Shown here piece by piece: positions 17,073 through 26,831 of a stretch of 33,569 nt of DNA (its first letter is position 1; each line of letters starts with the position of its first letter). The position numbers were made by a program, and so were the translations under genes. Below the pieces are notes generated by a model. It worked only from the letters and a program-made list of their open reading frames with translations. It searched no databases and was not told where the DNA came from. This stretch comes from Myxococcales bacterium (GTDB lineage: Bacteria; Myxococcota_A; Polyangia; Polyangiales; JADJMO01), in the NCBI GenBank assembly GCA_021783935.1, contig JAJXTK010000002.1, forward strand, positions 1 to 33,569. Direction: 5' to 3'.

Positions 17073-18892
17073 CGCCAGCTCCCGAAGACCGCCCATACCG
17101 CGAGACCGACGACGCCCAGCACGACGGCGAGCACGTAGTCGGGCGCGAGCCCCGTCTGGATCGGCCGCAACTTGCGGCCCCCCTCGATCGCGCCCCAGCC
17201 GAGCAGGTTGATGAGCCCGTCGACGACGTAGCGATCGATGAAGGCGAGCCCGTCGGCGAGGACGAGCGTCACATTCCTAAAGCCCCACTCGTACACGCGG
17301 TTGACCGCGCGGGTCTTGGCGACGCGATCGATCATGGCGATCGGCGCCGGCACCGCGGCGCGCGGCCCGCGTCCGTAGACCGCGTACGCGAGCCCGATGC
17401 CGGCGAGGCCGAGCGCGGAGGCCGTCGCGGGGCCGGCGCCGAACGCGAAGTGGTAGGGCTCGCCTTGCACTTTTGCGAACGTCGCGCCGAAGTAGCCCGC
17501 GACGACCGTCGGCACCATCAGCACCACCAGCGGCCCGCTCATGGACGGCCCCGACTCGTGCGCGTGGGCAGCCTTCTCGCCCGAGGGCTTGCCGAAGAAG
17601 GCCACGAAGACGACCTTGCCCATGTAGAACGCCGTCAGGAACGCGGTCAGCATGAGCACCGCGTACGGCACGTTGCCGAGCTTCCCCTCGACCGACTCGA
17701 GCACCAGATCCTTGCTGAAGAAGCCCGAGAGCCCCGGCACGCCCGCGAGCGCGAGCGCGCCGACCGAGAAGGCCGTGGCCGTGAGCGGCATCCTCTTGGC
17801 GAGCCCGCCCATGTCGGTGATCTCGTTCGAGTGCACCGCGTGGATCGCGCTGCCGGCGGCGAGGAAGAGCAGCGCCTTGAAGAAGGCGTGCGTCGTGAGG
17901 TGGAAGAAGCCGCCGAGCATCGAGCCGGCGCCGAGCGCGGCGACCATGTAGCCGAGCTGCGAGCAGGTCGAGTAGGCGAGGGTCTTCTTGATGTCGGTCT
18001 GCACCAGCGCGAGCAGCGCCGCGAAGAGCGCCGTGGCGGCGCCGAGGCCGAGCATGATCGACCGCGTGATGGGGGCCTGCTCGAAGAGCGGGTTGGCGCG
18101 CACGACGAGGAACACGCCGGCCGCGACCATCGTCGCCGCGTGAAGCAGCGCCGAGACGGGCGTCGGGCCCTCCATCGCGTCGGGGAGCCAGACGTGCAGC
18201 GGGAACTGCGCCGACTTGCCGACGACCGCGAGGAAGAAGAGCAGCGTGACGGCGGTGGCGACCGGCGGCGAGAGCGTCGGCTCCCAGCCGAAGGTGCCCG
18301 ACGCGGCGAAGAGCACCAGCAGGCCGAAGAGCAGCCCCATGTCCGCGAACTTGGTGACCCAGAACGCCTTGACGGCCGCGCGCGCCGCGCTCGGCTTCTT
18401 GAAGTAGAACCCGATGAGCAGGTAGCTCGTGACGCCGACCAGCTCCCACCCCGCGAAGAGCTGGAGGATGTTCGGCGCGACCACCAAGAGGTTCATCGAG
18501 AAGAGGAACAGCGCGTGGTAGGTGAAGTAGCGCCCGTAGGCCTCGGGCGGCTCATCGTGCATGTAGCCGATCGAGAAGACCTGCACGCACGTCGCGACGA
18601 GCGTGACGACGACCAGCATCGAGGCGGAGACGCCGTCGACGTGCACGCCCACCTCGGCGATCGTCGAGGCGCCGCTGCCGATCCACGGCACGACGAGCCG
18701 ATGGGTCGCGTCGTCGTGGAGGCGATCGGTGAAGAGCGTGATGGCGGCGCCGAGCGAGACGAGCGATCCGAGGATCGCGACCACCGCGGCCGGCTGCCCC
18801 TTCTTGCGGAGCGGGTAGAGGATCGCGAGCAGCAGCGCCGCGATCGCGGGGGTCCAGAGCGCGACGAGCGCGTACAGCACCGGGGGGGTCAT
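17069..18892 (-). CDS. nuoL: NADH-quinone oxidoreductase subunit L
   Basis: This 607-aa distal antiporter-like subunit couples quinone reduction to ion translocation. The conserved glutamate E150 lies in FAGWELVGVTSYLLIGF, with FPLHVWLPDAMEGPTPVSALLHAATMVAAG as the signature channel helix (residue run split here only for description). The C-terminal amphipathic lateral helix region and terminal transmembrane helix are present. It starts at 18892 with a 4-nt overlap with nuoK. Length matches the family. Confidence 0.95.
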   Translation of the reverse strand: MTPPVLYALVALWTPAIAALLLAILYPLRKKGQPAAVVAILGSLVSLGAAITLFTDRLHDDATHRLVVPWIGSGASTIAEVGVHVDGVSASMLVVVTLVATCVQVFSIGYMHDEPPEAYGRYFTYHALFLFSMNLLVVAPNILQLFAGWELVGVTSYLLIGFYFKKPSAARAAVKAFWVTKFADMGLLFGLLVLFAASGTFGWEPTLSPPVATAVTLLFFLAVVGKSAQFPLHVWLPDAMEGPTPVSALLHAATMVAAGVFLVVRANPLFEQAPITRSIMLGLGAATALFAALLALVQTDIKKTLAYSTCSQLGYMVAALGAGSMLGGFFHLTTHAFFKALLFLAAGSAIHAVHSNEITDMGGLAKRMPLTATAFSVGALALAGVPGLSGFFSKDLVLESVEGKLGNVPYAVLMLTAFLTAFYMGKVVFVAFFGKPSGEKAAHAHESGPSMSGPLVVLMVPTVVAGYFGATFAKVQGEPYHFAFGAGPATASALGLAGIGLAYAVYGRGPRAAVPAPIAMIDRVAKTRAVNRVYEWGFRNVTLVLADGLAFIDRYVVDGLINLLGWGAIEGGRKLRPIQTGLAPDYVLAVVLGVVGLAVWAVFGSWR

Positions 18893-19188
18893 TGCTTGAG
18901 CTCGCTTGCGAGGTCCACGCGCGTGTCGGCGTGGCTGCGGTAGAGGAGGATCACGAGGGCGAGGCCGACGGCGACCTCTGCGACCGTGATCGCGAGCGAG
19001 AAGAGCGCGAACACCTGGCCGGTCACGCCGCCGCGGAAGCGGCTCATCGCGATGAAGACGAGGTTCGCCGCGTTCGCCATCAGCTCCACCGAGAGCAAGA
19101 TCGCGATCGCCTGGCGCCGCGTGAGCAGGCCGTAGACCCCGACGCAGAAGAGCGCCGAGGCGAGCATCAGGACGTGCGAGAGCGTCAT
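18889..19188 (-). CDS. nuoK: NADH-quinone oxidoreductase subunit K
   Basis: This 99-aa three-helix subunit of the complex I membrane arm includes the conserved glutamate in LLSVELMANAANLVF, which contributes to the E-channel, and a second acidic residue in ITVAEVAVGLAL. ATG 19188 overlaps the nuoJ stop and its own stop overlaps the nuoL start, each by 4 nt. Confidence 0.95.
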   Translation of the reverse strand: MTLSHVLMLASALFCVGVYGLLTRRQAIAILLSVELMANAANLVFIAMSRFRGGVTGQVFALFSLAITVAEVAVGLALVILLYRSHADTRVDLASELKQ

Positions 19189-19768
19189 GCCGCCACCTTC
19201 GAGCCGGGCTCTTCGTCCGTGGGGGCGACGGACCCGGTGGGCATCGGGGGCGTCGCGGGGAAGAGGCCCACCGCGGCGCCGAGATCGCGCCTTCGCGCGA
19301 GGACGATCGCGCCGACGATCGTGCCGAGCAGCAGCACCGAGAGGACCTCGAAGGCGAGGACGTGCTCGACGAGAAAGGCGCGACCGAGATCGGCCGTGGT
19401 CGGCGGCGCGGGCAGAAGCTCCTGCTCGAGCCCCTCGGTCTTGTCGACGGCCGCGGCGAGCGCGAGGAACAGCAGCGCCGAGACCGCCATCGCGCGCGAG
19501 GGGCGCATGGTCTCGGCCGGCACCTCGAGCCCCTCGTGCTTGCGGGTGATCATGACGCCGAAGATCATCAGCGTGATGACGCCCCCGACGTAGAGCAGCA
19601 CCTGCACGGACGCGAGAAACGATGCGTCCATGATCGCGTAGAGCACCGCGGTGCCGAGCAGCATCGCGCCGAGCCACAGCGCCGCGCGGACGAGGTTCTT
19701 GCTGCTGACCACCATGAGCCCGGTGGCGAGCATCACGGCGGCGATGGCGCCGAATGCGATCGACTTCA

Positions 19769-19772
<4 letters not shown>
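19185..19772 (-). CDS. nuoJ: NADH-quinone oxidoreductase subunit J
   Basis: This 195-aa membrane subunit has five hydrophobic helices. The pi-bulge helix motif is visible as VLLYVGGVITLMIFGVMI. A soluble loop (KTEGLEQELLPAPPTTADLG) separates helices four and five. The start is ATG 19772 or 19769 (the gene begins ATGATG); 19772 overlaps the nuoI stop by 4 nt. The C-terminal 30 residues after the last helix are polar. Confidence 0.93.
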
Positions 19773-20658
<886 letters not shown>

Positions 20659-20659
<1 letters not shown>

Positions 20660-21648
20660 CAGCGCGCTCCTCCCGGCCAGAACTGCACGAACGCGGCCGC
20701 GACGAAGACCAGGCCGAGGCCGATCGGCGTGAGGCGCTTCCAGCAGAGCGCCATGAGCTGGTCGGACCGGAATCGCACGAGCGACCAGCGGACCCAGTAG
20801 ACGGACGCGAAGATCAGCAGCGTCTTGAGCACCATCCAGTGCAGGCCGGGCCTGAAGGGGCCGTCCCAGCCGCCGAAGAAGAGCGCCGAGGCGACCGCCG
20901 AGCCGACCATCGTGTGGACGTACTCGGCCATGTAGAAGAGCGTGAACTTCGCGCCCGTGTACTCGGTAGTGATGCCGGCCACGAGCTCGCTCTCGGCCTC
21001 CGGGATGTCGAACGGGATGCGGTTCGACTCGGCGAGCATCGCCAGGTAGTAGAGGAGGAAGGCCGGCAGGCCGGGGATGATCGGCCAGAGCGCGAACCAG
21101 TGGTGCTGCGCCTGCCAGCCGACGATCCCCGAGACGCTCAGCGAGCCCGCGAGCACCACCGGAACCATCGTCGCGAGCACCAGCGGCACGCCGTAGCTCA
21201 CCGACTGTGCGACCGCGCGCATCGCACCGATCAGCGCGAACTTGTTGTTGCTCGCCCAGCCCGCCATGAAGGTGGGGACGACCATCAGGCCGCCGATCGC
21301 GAGCACGAAGACGACGCCGACGTCGAGATCCGCGGCGATGATCTTCGGCGACCAAGGGACCACCGCGGCGGCGCCGAGCGAGGCGATCGCGGCCAGCGGC
21401 GGCGCGAGATCGAACAGGCCGCGATCGGCGTCGCGCGGGACGATGTCCTCCTTTTGCAGGAGCTTCACGACGTCTGCGAACGGCTGCAGCAAGCCGACCG
21501 GGCCGGTCATCGTCGGGCCGAGGCGAGACTGCATGCGGCCGGCGAACTTGCGCTCGAACCAGATCGCGACGGCGATGCCGGTCAGGATGACGACGCAGAT
21601 GATGGTGCCGTAGACGGCGCCGTGGATGATCGCGCTGGTCGCGTTCAT
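20659..21648 (-). CDS. nuoH: NADH-quinone oxidoreductase subunit H
   Basis: This 329-aa membrane subunit forms the quinone chamber with NuoB and NuoD. Family motifs include ERKFAGRMQSRLGP, GLLQPFADVVKLLQKED, AESNRIPFDIPEAESELVAG and YTGAKFTLFYMAEY. About eight hydrophobic segments are visible. ATG 21648 overlaps the nuoD stop by 4 nt. Confidence 0.96.
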
Positions 21649-22898
21649 CGGTCGACCTCTCCCATGATCGGATCGAGCGAGCCGAGGATCGCGACCGCGT
21701 CGCTCACGGTGGCGCCCGGCATGATGTACGGGATCGCCGCGAGCGCGTGGAGGCTCGGCGACCGGATCTTCAAGCGATGAGGGCTCGTCGGCGTGTCGCC
21801 GCCGGCCACGACGAAGGTGCCGAGCTCGCCGCGCGGCGTCTCGATGCCGACGTAGACCTGCCCCGACGTGGCCTTCGCCATGGTGGGCTGGCGGATCGGC
21901 TTGTAGCCGTTGATCGGCCCCTCGGGCATGCCGTCGATCGCCTTGCGGCAGAGGGCGATGCTGTCGGTCACCTCGTCGAAGCGCACCCGCGTGCGCGCGT
22001 AGCAGTCGCCCGCCGTCTCGACGCGGACGCGCGGGACGAGCTCGTCATAGGCGCTGTATGGGGCGTCGCGACGCAGGTCGTGGTCGACGCCGCTCGCGCG
22101 GAGGATCGGCCCCGTGATGCCGAGCTCGAGGGCGAGCTTGCCGTCGAGGACGCCGACGCCGACGGTGCGGTCCTTGAAGATCGCGTTGTCGACCGTCATC
22201 TTCGCGTACTCCGGGATGCGCGACTCGATGATGTCGAGCGCCGCGTGGACCTTCTTGTCGAAGCCCGCCGGCAGATCGTGACGCTGGCCGCCGATCGTGT
22301 GCGTGTTGTAGTGGAAGCGCATTCCGGTGACCTCTTCGAAGAGGTCGAGGATCAGCTCCCGCTCGCGGAAGGTGTGGATGAAGAGCGTCGAGCCGCCGCC
22401 GAGCGCGCCGCCCAGGTCGATGCTGAAGGTGCCGAGCGCCAACAGGTGCGAGGCGATGCGCTGCAGCTCCGCGAACAGCGTTCGCATCCAGCGCGCGCGG
22501 CGCGGGACCTCAACGTTGAGCAGCTTCTCGAACGCCATGTTCAAGGCCTGCTCGTTGGTCATCGGCGCGACGTAGTCGTTCTTGTCGACGATGGGCGTCT
22601 GCTGCACGTACGAGAGCTTCTCGCAGAGCTTCTCGACGGCGCGGTGCAGGTAGCCCACGTAGGGCGTCGCCTTGACGACGATCTCGCCGTCGAGGTGGAG
22701 GTCCATGCGAAAGACGCCGTGCGTGGACGGGTGCTGCGGCCCGAAGTGCAGCAGCATCATGTCCGCCTCGGGGTCGTAGTGCCGAATCGACAGGTGCGGA
22801 TCGACGTTGCCCCGCACCGCGCTCTGGTACTGCACCGTCACCACTTGGGGCTCGTTCATGGTCATCACCGCACGCTCGACGCGCGCGCTCATCTCCAT
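21645..22898 (-). CDS. nuoD: NADH-quinone oxidoreductase subunit D
   Basis: This 417-aa 49-kDa-type subunit lines the quinone-binding site. The beta-hairpin motif HFGPQHPSTHGVFR with the quinone-contacting His, and the C-terminal SLDPIMGEVDR, are intact. Other family motifs are GYLHRAVEKLCE and GQRHDLPAG. ATG 22898 overlaps the nuoBC stop by 10 nt; in-frame ATGs at 22892, 22865 and 22859 are alternatives without better ribosome sites. It is a separate gene, not a NuoCD fusion. Confidence 0.95.
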   Translation of the reverse strand: MEMSARVERAVMTMNEPQVVTVQYQSAVRGNVDPHLSIRHYDPEADMMLLHFGPQHPSTHGVFRMDLHLDGEIVVKATPYVGYLHRAVEKLCEKLSYVQQTPIVDKNDYVAPMTNEQALNMAFEKLLNVEVPRRARWMRTLFAELQRIASHLLALGTFSIDLGGALGGGSTLFIHTFRERELILDLFEEVTGMRFHYNTHTIGGQRHDLPAGFDKKVHAALDIIESRIPEYAKMTVDNAIFKDRTVGVGVLDGKLALELGITGPILRASGVDHDLRRDAPYSAYDELVPRVRVETAGDCYARTRVRFDEVTDSIALCRKAIDGMPEGPINGYKPIRQPTMAKATSGQVYVGIETPRGELGTFVVAGGDTPTSPHRLKIRSPSLHALAAIPYIMPGATVSDAVAILGSLDPIMGEVDR

Positions 22899-24115
22899 GG
22901 GGGGCACGCCTTGTCGGCGGGGTAGTCCTTGCGAAGCGGGTGCCCGTCCCAGTTCTCGGGCATCATGATCCGCCGCAGATCGGGGTGACCGGCGAAGCGG
23001 ACTCCCACGAGATCCCACTGCTCTCGCTCCTGCCAGTCGGCCCCCGCGTAGACGCCGACGAGCGAGGGGGCCGCCTCCCCTGGCGCGAGCTTCAGGCGCC
23101 AGGAGGCGACCTTCGAGCCCTTGCCCACCGAGCGGACGGCGTACGCGAGCTCGAAGCGCTCGGGCGCCGGGGCCTTGCCCGTCTTCTCGGGGAAGTGGGT
23201 CGCGACGACGTACGTGAAGATCTCGTAGCCCATGCCGCGCAGCCGACGCGCGAGCGCGACGTGGCGCTCGACGGCAACGACCGGCGCGCCGTCCTTGGGC
23301 GCCGTCTCGGCGACGCCGAACTCGTCGCGCAGGAGCGCCTCGAGGTCGCTCGGCTGCGACGAGGCGATCGGCTCCGGCGGCTCGGCGCTCGCGCGCTCCT
23401 CGCCCGCGGCCGGCTCGTCGCTGCGATCGGTGTCGGTCGCGTGCAGCGCCGACTCGACCTGCTGCTCGTCGATCGCAGGATCGCGGGCGGGGTCGAGGAA
23501 GCGCGCGACCGAGGGCTTGGTGACCTGCAGGCGATCGGGGCGATCGTCGCGCGGAGGGAGCTTGCCGGCGCGGCGCAGGGCGACCTTCTCCTTGAGGCGG
23601 AGCAGGCCGTGCATCAGCGCCTCGGGGTTGGGCGGGCAGCCCGGGACGTAGACGTCGACCGGGAGGACCGTGTCGATGCCGGGGACCACCGCGTAGAGGT
23701 TGCGGTAGAAGTCGCCCGAGATCGCGCACGAGCCCATGGCGATGGCCCACTTCGGCTCGGGCATCTGGTCCCAGAGCGCCTTCACGCGCGGCGCCATCTT
23801 CACCGTGATGGTGCCCGCGATGACCATGACCTCCGCCTGGCGCGGCGTGGCGCGCACGATGGTGCCCATGCGGTCGAGGTCGACGCGGCTCGCGGCGGCG
23901 GCCATCAGCTCGATGCCGCAGCAGCTCGTGGCCATCGGGAAGACCCAGAGGCTGTTCATCACGCCCCAGTTCAGGATCGCGTCGATCGACGTGACGCCGA
24001 CGGAGAGGCCGGGCACCGAGAGCATCGCCCCGTAGAGCGGGTGCTCGTAGGTGAGCTCGCTCTCGTCGTAGACGGGCAGTCGTTTGTGCCCGTCGCCGCT
24101 ACCGTTCACTGCCAT
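22889..24115 (-). CDS. nuoBC: fused NADH-quinone oxidoreductase subunits B and C
   Basis: This single 408-aa frame joins two subunits. Residues 25-190 are NuoB, with the N2 cluster ligands C65 and C66 (ATSCCGIELM), C130 (GSCAIS) and C160 (PGCPPNP). Residues 190-255 form an acidic Ala/Glu/Pro/Ser linker. Residues from about 255 to the end are NuoC (FTYVVATHFPEK, ELAYAVRSV, SLVGVYAGADWQEREQWDLVGVRF, HPDLRRIMMPENW). Subunits C and D are the more familiar fusion. ATG 24115 overlaps the nuoA stop by 10 nt. The joint is in frame with no sign of sequencing error. Confidence 0.94.
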   Translation of the reverse strand: MAVNGSGDGHKRLPVYDESELTYEHPLYGAMLSVPGLSVGVTSIDAILNWGVMNSLWVFPMATSCCGIELMAAAASRVDLDRMGTIVRATPRQAEVMVIAGTITVKMAPRVKALWDQMPEPKWAIAMGSCAISGDFYRNLYAVVPGIDTVLPVDVYVPGCPPNPEALMHGLLRLKEKVALRRAGKLPPRDDRPDRLQVTKPSVARFLDPARDPAIDEQQVESALHATDTDRSDEPAAGEERASAEPPEPIASSQPSDLEALLRDEFGVAETAPKDGAPVVAVERHVALARRLRGMGYEIFTYVVATHFPEKTGKAPAPERFELAYAVRSVGKGSKVASWRLKLAPGEAAPSLVGVYAGADWQEREQWDLVGVRFAGHPDLRRIMMPENWDGHPLRKDYPADKACPPWR

Positions 24116-24468
24116 TGCAGTGCCTCCTTCCGCAGCGCGTACAGCCAGCCGAGCATCAGCACCACCACGAAAAGAACGGCCGCGATGAACGCGGCCGCAC
24201 CGAGCTCGCGGAGGACGACGGCCCAGGGGAAGAGGAACACCGCCTCCACGTCGAAGAGCACGAAGAAGATCGCGACGACGTAGTAGCGAGCGTGGAACTG
24301 CATCCACGCGAGCCCGGCGGGCTCTTCGCCGCACTCGTAGGTGCGGTGCTTCAACGGTGAATCGCTCTTCGATCGAACACGGATGACGCGCGCGGCGGCG
24401 AGCAACCCGAAACCGATGAGCGTGGAGACTGCGAGGAACGCGAATGCGGAGAGCCAAGCGGAGTGCAT
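24106..24468 (-). CDS. nuoA: NADH-quinone oxidoreductase subunit A
   Basis: This 120-aa three-helix subunit has the signature YECGEEPAG followed by FHARYYVVAIFFVLFDVEAVFLFPWA. It is the first gene of the nuo operon. ATG 24468 lies inside a 14-bp perfect palindrome, GTGCATCGATGCAC (24463-24476), and an AGG-type ribosome site precedes it. The promoter must lie in 24477-24726; I could not pick a convincing -35/-10 pair there. Confidence 0.95.
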   Translation of the reverse strand: MHSAWLSAFAFLAVSTLIGFGLLAAARVIRVRSKSDSPLKHRTYECGEEPAGLAWMQFHARYYVVAIFFVLFDVEAVFLFPWAVVLRELGAAAFIAAVLFVVVLMLGWLYALRKEALQWQ

Positions 24469-24476
24469 CGATGCAC
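24463..24476. promoter_or_regulatory. 14-bp palindrome spanning the nuoA start codon
   Basis: GTGCATCGATGCAC is perfectly self-complementary and contains the nuoA ATG. It could bind a regulator or form an RNA hairpin that hides the start codon. It is short enough to be fortuitous. Confidence 0.3.
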
Positions 24477-24726
24477 CTGCAAAAGTTCGATCTTTCGAGC
24501 ACGACCGAGCACGAAGAGCCCGCGCGCGTGGTGGGACCGAACGCGCCCGCGGTACGCACGTTCCACGCCAGCAGCAAGGGGGCCGATTTGGGCGGCGCGA
24601 CGAGCCGAAGGGGATCTACCAACGCAGATCCTGCGCCCGTTTGCAGGCGGTTCGCATAGCTCGCGGCCCGTCTCGAGACCCTTCGGGCTCACGTCGCCCG
24701 CGAGGCGTGCGCGCCGCCGAACGCAC

Positions 24727-24766
24727 AAAACGAGCGCGGCGCGAGGACCCTTCGATCCCCGCGCCG
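24727..24766 (-). terminator. Rho-independent terminator after the ferredoxin gene
   Basis: On the - strand GGCGCGGGGA (24765-24756) pairs with TCCTCGCGCC (24747-24738) around an 8-nt loop, with one G-T pair and one further closing C-G pair. TTTT follows at 24730-24727. It lies about 20 nt after the ferredoxin stop, so ferredoxin and nuoA are likely separate transcripts. Confidence 0.75.
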
Positions 24767-24784
24767 TTCGTGAAGAGCCAGAAA

Positions 24785-25090
24785 TCAGGCCTTGAAGCGC
24801 GACGGGAAGCTGCCGTCCGCGGCCTTGGTCTTGAGGTCGGCGTCATCCGGGTGCAGCACCAGGGCGCGCGCGATGAGCATCGCCTCGGTCTCGTCGTGCG
24901 CCGGGTCGGGCACGCAGCACTCGACCGGGCAGACCGCCTGGCAGGCCTCCTTCTCGTGGAAGCCGACGCACTCGGTGCAGCGCTCGGGGTCGATCACATA
25001 GGTGTCGTCGCCCTGGGAGATCGCCTCGTTCGGGCACTCGGGCTCGCAGGCCCCACAATTGATGCATGCGTCGGTGATGTGAGTCGCCAT
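24785..25090 (-). CDS. 2[4Fe-4S] ferredoxin, Allochromatium/YfhL type
   Basis: This 101-aa soluble electron carrier has a first cluster motif CINCGACEPECPNE. Its second motif is CTECVGFHEKEACQAVCP, which has the enlarged gap between second and third cysteines typical of Allochromatium vinosum-type (YfhL) low-potential ferredoxins. An extra CC follows, and the C-terminal 30 residues are helical. ATG 25090 is the only start that leaves a normal N-terminus. Placed directly upstream of the NADH-module-lacking nuo operon and one operon away from korAB, it is the obvious electron shuttle between them. The pairing is inference. Confidence 0.92.
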   Translation of the reverse strand: MATHITDACINCGACEPECPNEAISQGDDTYVIDPERCTECVGFHEKEACQAVCPVECCVPDPAHDETEAMLIARALVLHPDDADLKTKAADGSFPSRFKA

Positions 25091-25474
25091 GGTGACTCGC
25101 CGCGCTAGCAAGACGGCGGCCAGGCGGGAAGAGAGAAATGCGCCCACGCGCTGCTGGGGGGACCGGCGCGCGCAGCGTCCGCCGCCCGGGGAGTCGCGGC
25201 GTCGCCCACCGGCGGCGGGGCGTCCGGGACGGTCACGCCCACCGTGCGAGGAGCATCCGCACATCAATGATCCATGATCCACTATGGACCGATCACATTA
25301 CGGTCTGTCTCAGGAATTTCATAAGCAACCATCAGATCGCATGATCGTTATATCGTGAACTGCAGCAACATAAGACCGATCGCCTTCATGACATGAATTG
25401 ATCGATGGCACACAGAGGACACTTCCGTGGACTGCATTGTGCCGATCGAAGCTCCGAGGCTCCGGGTCGCCGAA
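25091..25474. other. intergenic region with an AT-richer island
   Basis: Bases 25255-25420 are clearly less GC-rich than the surroundings. They hold several GATC sites, a tandem ATGATCC pair (25267-25280) and the inverted repeat GACCG/CGGTC around 25288-25306. A TATAAC box on the - strand (25347-25352) points toward the ferredoxin gene and could be its -10, but no good -35 accompanies it. No gene is supported. Confidence 0.45.
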
Positions 25475-26278
25475 TCAGGGCGCGAGGTCGAAGCCGGCGC
25501 CGACCGCGATCGTGGCCCAGACGCCGCGATGCCAGACGAACCCCACGTTCTGGGTGAAGTCGAAGACGCCGATGTGGAGGACGTCCTGGAGCTGCGCGCC
25601 GCCGCCGTGCGAGACCGGGTCGTAGGCGCCGAGGATGTCGAAATCGAGGCCGAACGACCCCCCGAGCAGGTGGCGCAACCAGCGCAGCTGCACCCCGCCG
25701 AGCGCCGCGTACCAGCCGTCGATGCGCCCGTCGCCGAAGACGAAGACGTCCTTGAAGCCGCCGACCAGCGCGACGTCCCACCGACCGAAGACGCACTCGT
25801 ACGTCTTCTTGGTCGACCCCTTGGGCGTCATCGCCGACCAGCTGTTGCCGTAGCCGTAGAAGTCCCAGCCGACGAGCGCGTCGGTCATGACGCTGGCGCC
25901 GTCGATGCGCGGCGTCGTGAGCGCGAACGCCTGCGCGGAGAGCCAGATGGGGCGCAGGGCGCGGACGTCGGCGCGGGCGAAGGCGACGAAGCCGAGCGAC
26001 GCAGGGGTGCCCTCGCTCGTGTGACCGAGATAGGCGCCCACGCCGGATGGCGGCCCGAGCCCGCCGTGAACACCGATCGCCCCGTCGAGGCGCGCGACCG
26101 AGGAGCGCGGGATCATCGCCTCGCGCTCGGCCGCGAGCGACGGCGAGGTCGACTGGTTCTCCGCGAGGCACGCCCCCTCGTCCGCGGGCGTCCAAGCCCC
26201 CTTGTGCGACGTCACGATGGAGGCGGACGCCGAGGGCGCGACCGTGATCAGGGCGAGCACCGAGACGGCGCGAGACAT
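25475..26278 (-). CDS. putative secreted or outer-membrane beta-rich protein
   Basis: This 267-aa protein has a Sec-type signal peptide (MSRAVSVLALITVAPSASA, cleavage near residue 19-20). The mature part consists of alternating hydrophobic strands and Gly-rich turns (LWLSAQAFAL, WDVALVGGFKDVFVFGDG, GVWATIAVGAGFDLAP), as in small outer-membrane barrels. It does not end in the aromatic residue common in such proteins. I do not recognise a specific family. It lies upstream of the ferredoxin gene on the same strand, but across a long spacer, so it is probably its own unit. Confidence 0.65.
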   Translation of the reverse strand: MSRAVSVLALITVAPSASASIVTSHKGAWTPADEGACLAENQSTSPSLAAEREAMIPRSSVARLDGAIGVHGGLGPPSGVGAYLGHTSEGTPASLGFVAFARADVRALRPIWLSAQAFALTTPRIDGASVMTDALVGWDFYGYGNSWSAMTPKGSTKKTYECVFGRWDVALVGGFKDVFVFGDGRIDGWYAALGGVQLRWLRHLLGGSFGLDFDILGAYDPVSHGGGAQLQDVLHIGVFDFTQNVGFVWHRGVWATIAVGAGFDLAP

Positions 26279-26636
26279 CGCCGGAAGACCGTTTCACGCC
26301 GCCTGTTCGATGCCAAGCGACGAGGACTGCGAGGTCGGGGAGGCGGGATATGAAACCCCCGATCACGGGGAGCGAGAGTTCACGCGCGACAACGTGATTT
26401 CTCGGGAGATTCGCATTCCGCGGCGGTCGTGACGCAACGTGAGGAGACGCGTCATTACGGGGCGTCTGGTAACTGGGAGGAAACAGAACATACTTATGTT
26501 ATGTTCGTAAATCGCGATGTTCGGCGAGAATGGAGCGTGGTGTCGCCTGCCGTTGCGACACGTCGCGTCGTGGTCCGTCGAAGACCGTCCGTCGAGGCCG
26601 TGGCGTGCCTCGATTCCGCGCCGTAGGCTGGCAGCG
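26279..26636. other. intergenic region with AT-rich inverted repeat
   Basis: No gene is supported. The region separates the divergent outer-membrane-type gene and the small-protein pair. It contains GAACATA (26486-26492) facing TATGTTC (26500-26506) across 7 bp, overlapping a tighter dyad AACATA-CT-TATGTT (26487-26500). Another ATGTTCG copy lies at about 26517. This AT-rich cluster in a GC-rich setting is a candidate promoter/operator for the downstream pair. Confidence 0.4.
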
Positions 26637-26831
26637 ATGGCATCGCATCCGGCGCCGAAGCCAAGCTCGCCGACGGCGGTCGCGTCGTCGCGGCCGCGCT
26701 TCGCGTACCCGGAGCCGCTCACGGCGGAGGAGCTCGCCGAGATGGACGAGGTGCTCGACGTGGACGGCGAGGCGTTTCTGCGGTGGCTCGCGGGCGAGGG
26801 GCCGGATCCGTGGGGCGGCTCCTCCGCGTAG
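26637..26831 (+). CDS. small acidic protein, possible antitoxin
   Basis: This 64-aa protein has a disordered Pro/Ser/Ala start and an acidic helical end (LTAEELAEMDEVLDVDGEAFLRWLAG). There is no DNA-binding motif. ATG 26637 is preferred because the upstream frame reads as ordinary non-coding sequence; the ribosome-binding site is weak. The next gene overlaps its 3' end, the arrangement of many type II antitoxin-toxin pairs. Function is inferred only from this arrangement. Confidence 0.45.
   Translation: MASHPAPKPSSPTAVASSRPRFAYPEPLTAEELAEMDEVLDVDGEAFLRWLAGEGPDPWGGSSA

Noticed and set aside
14032..18943. Very long + strand frames opposite nuoL, nuoM and nuoN
   Set aside because: They are antisense frames of high-GC genes, rich in Arg, Glu and Asp with no recognisable domain; the - strand genes are unambiguous.
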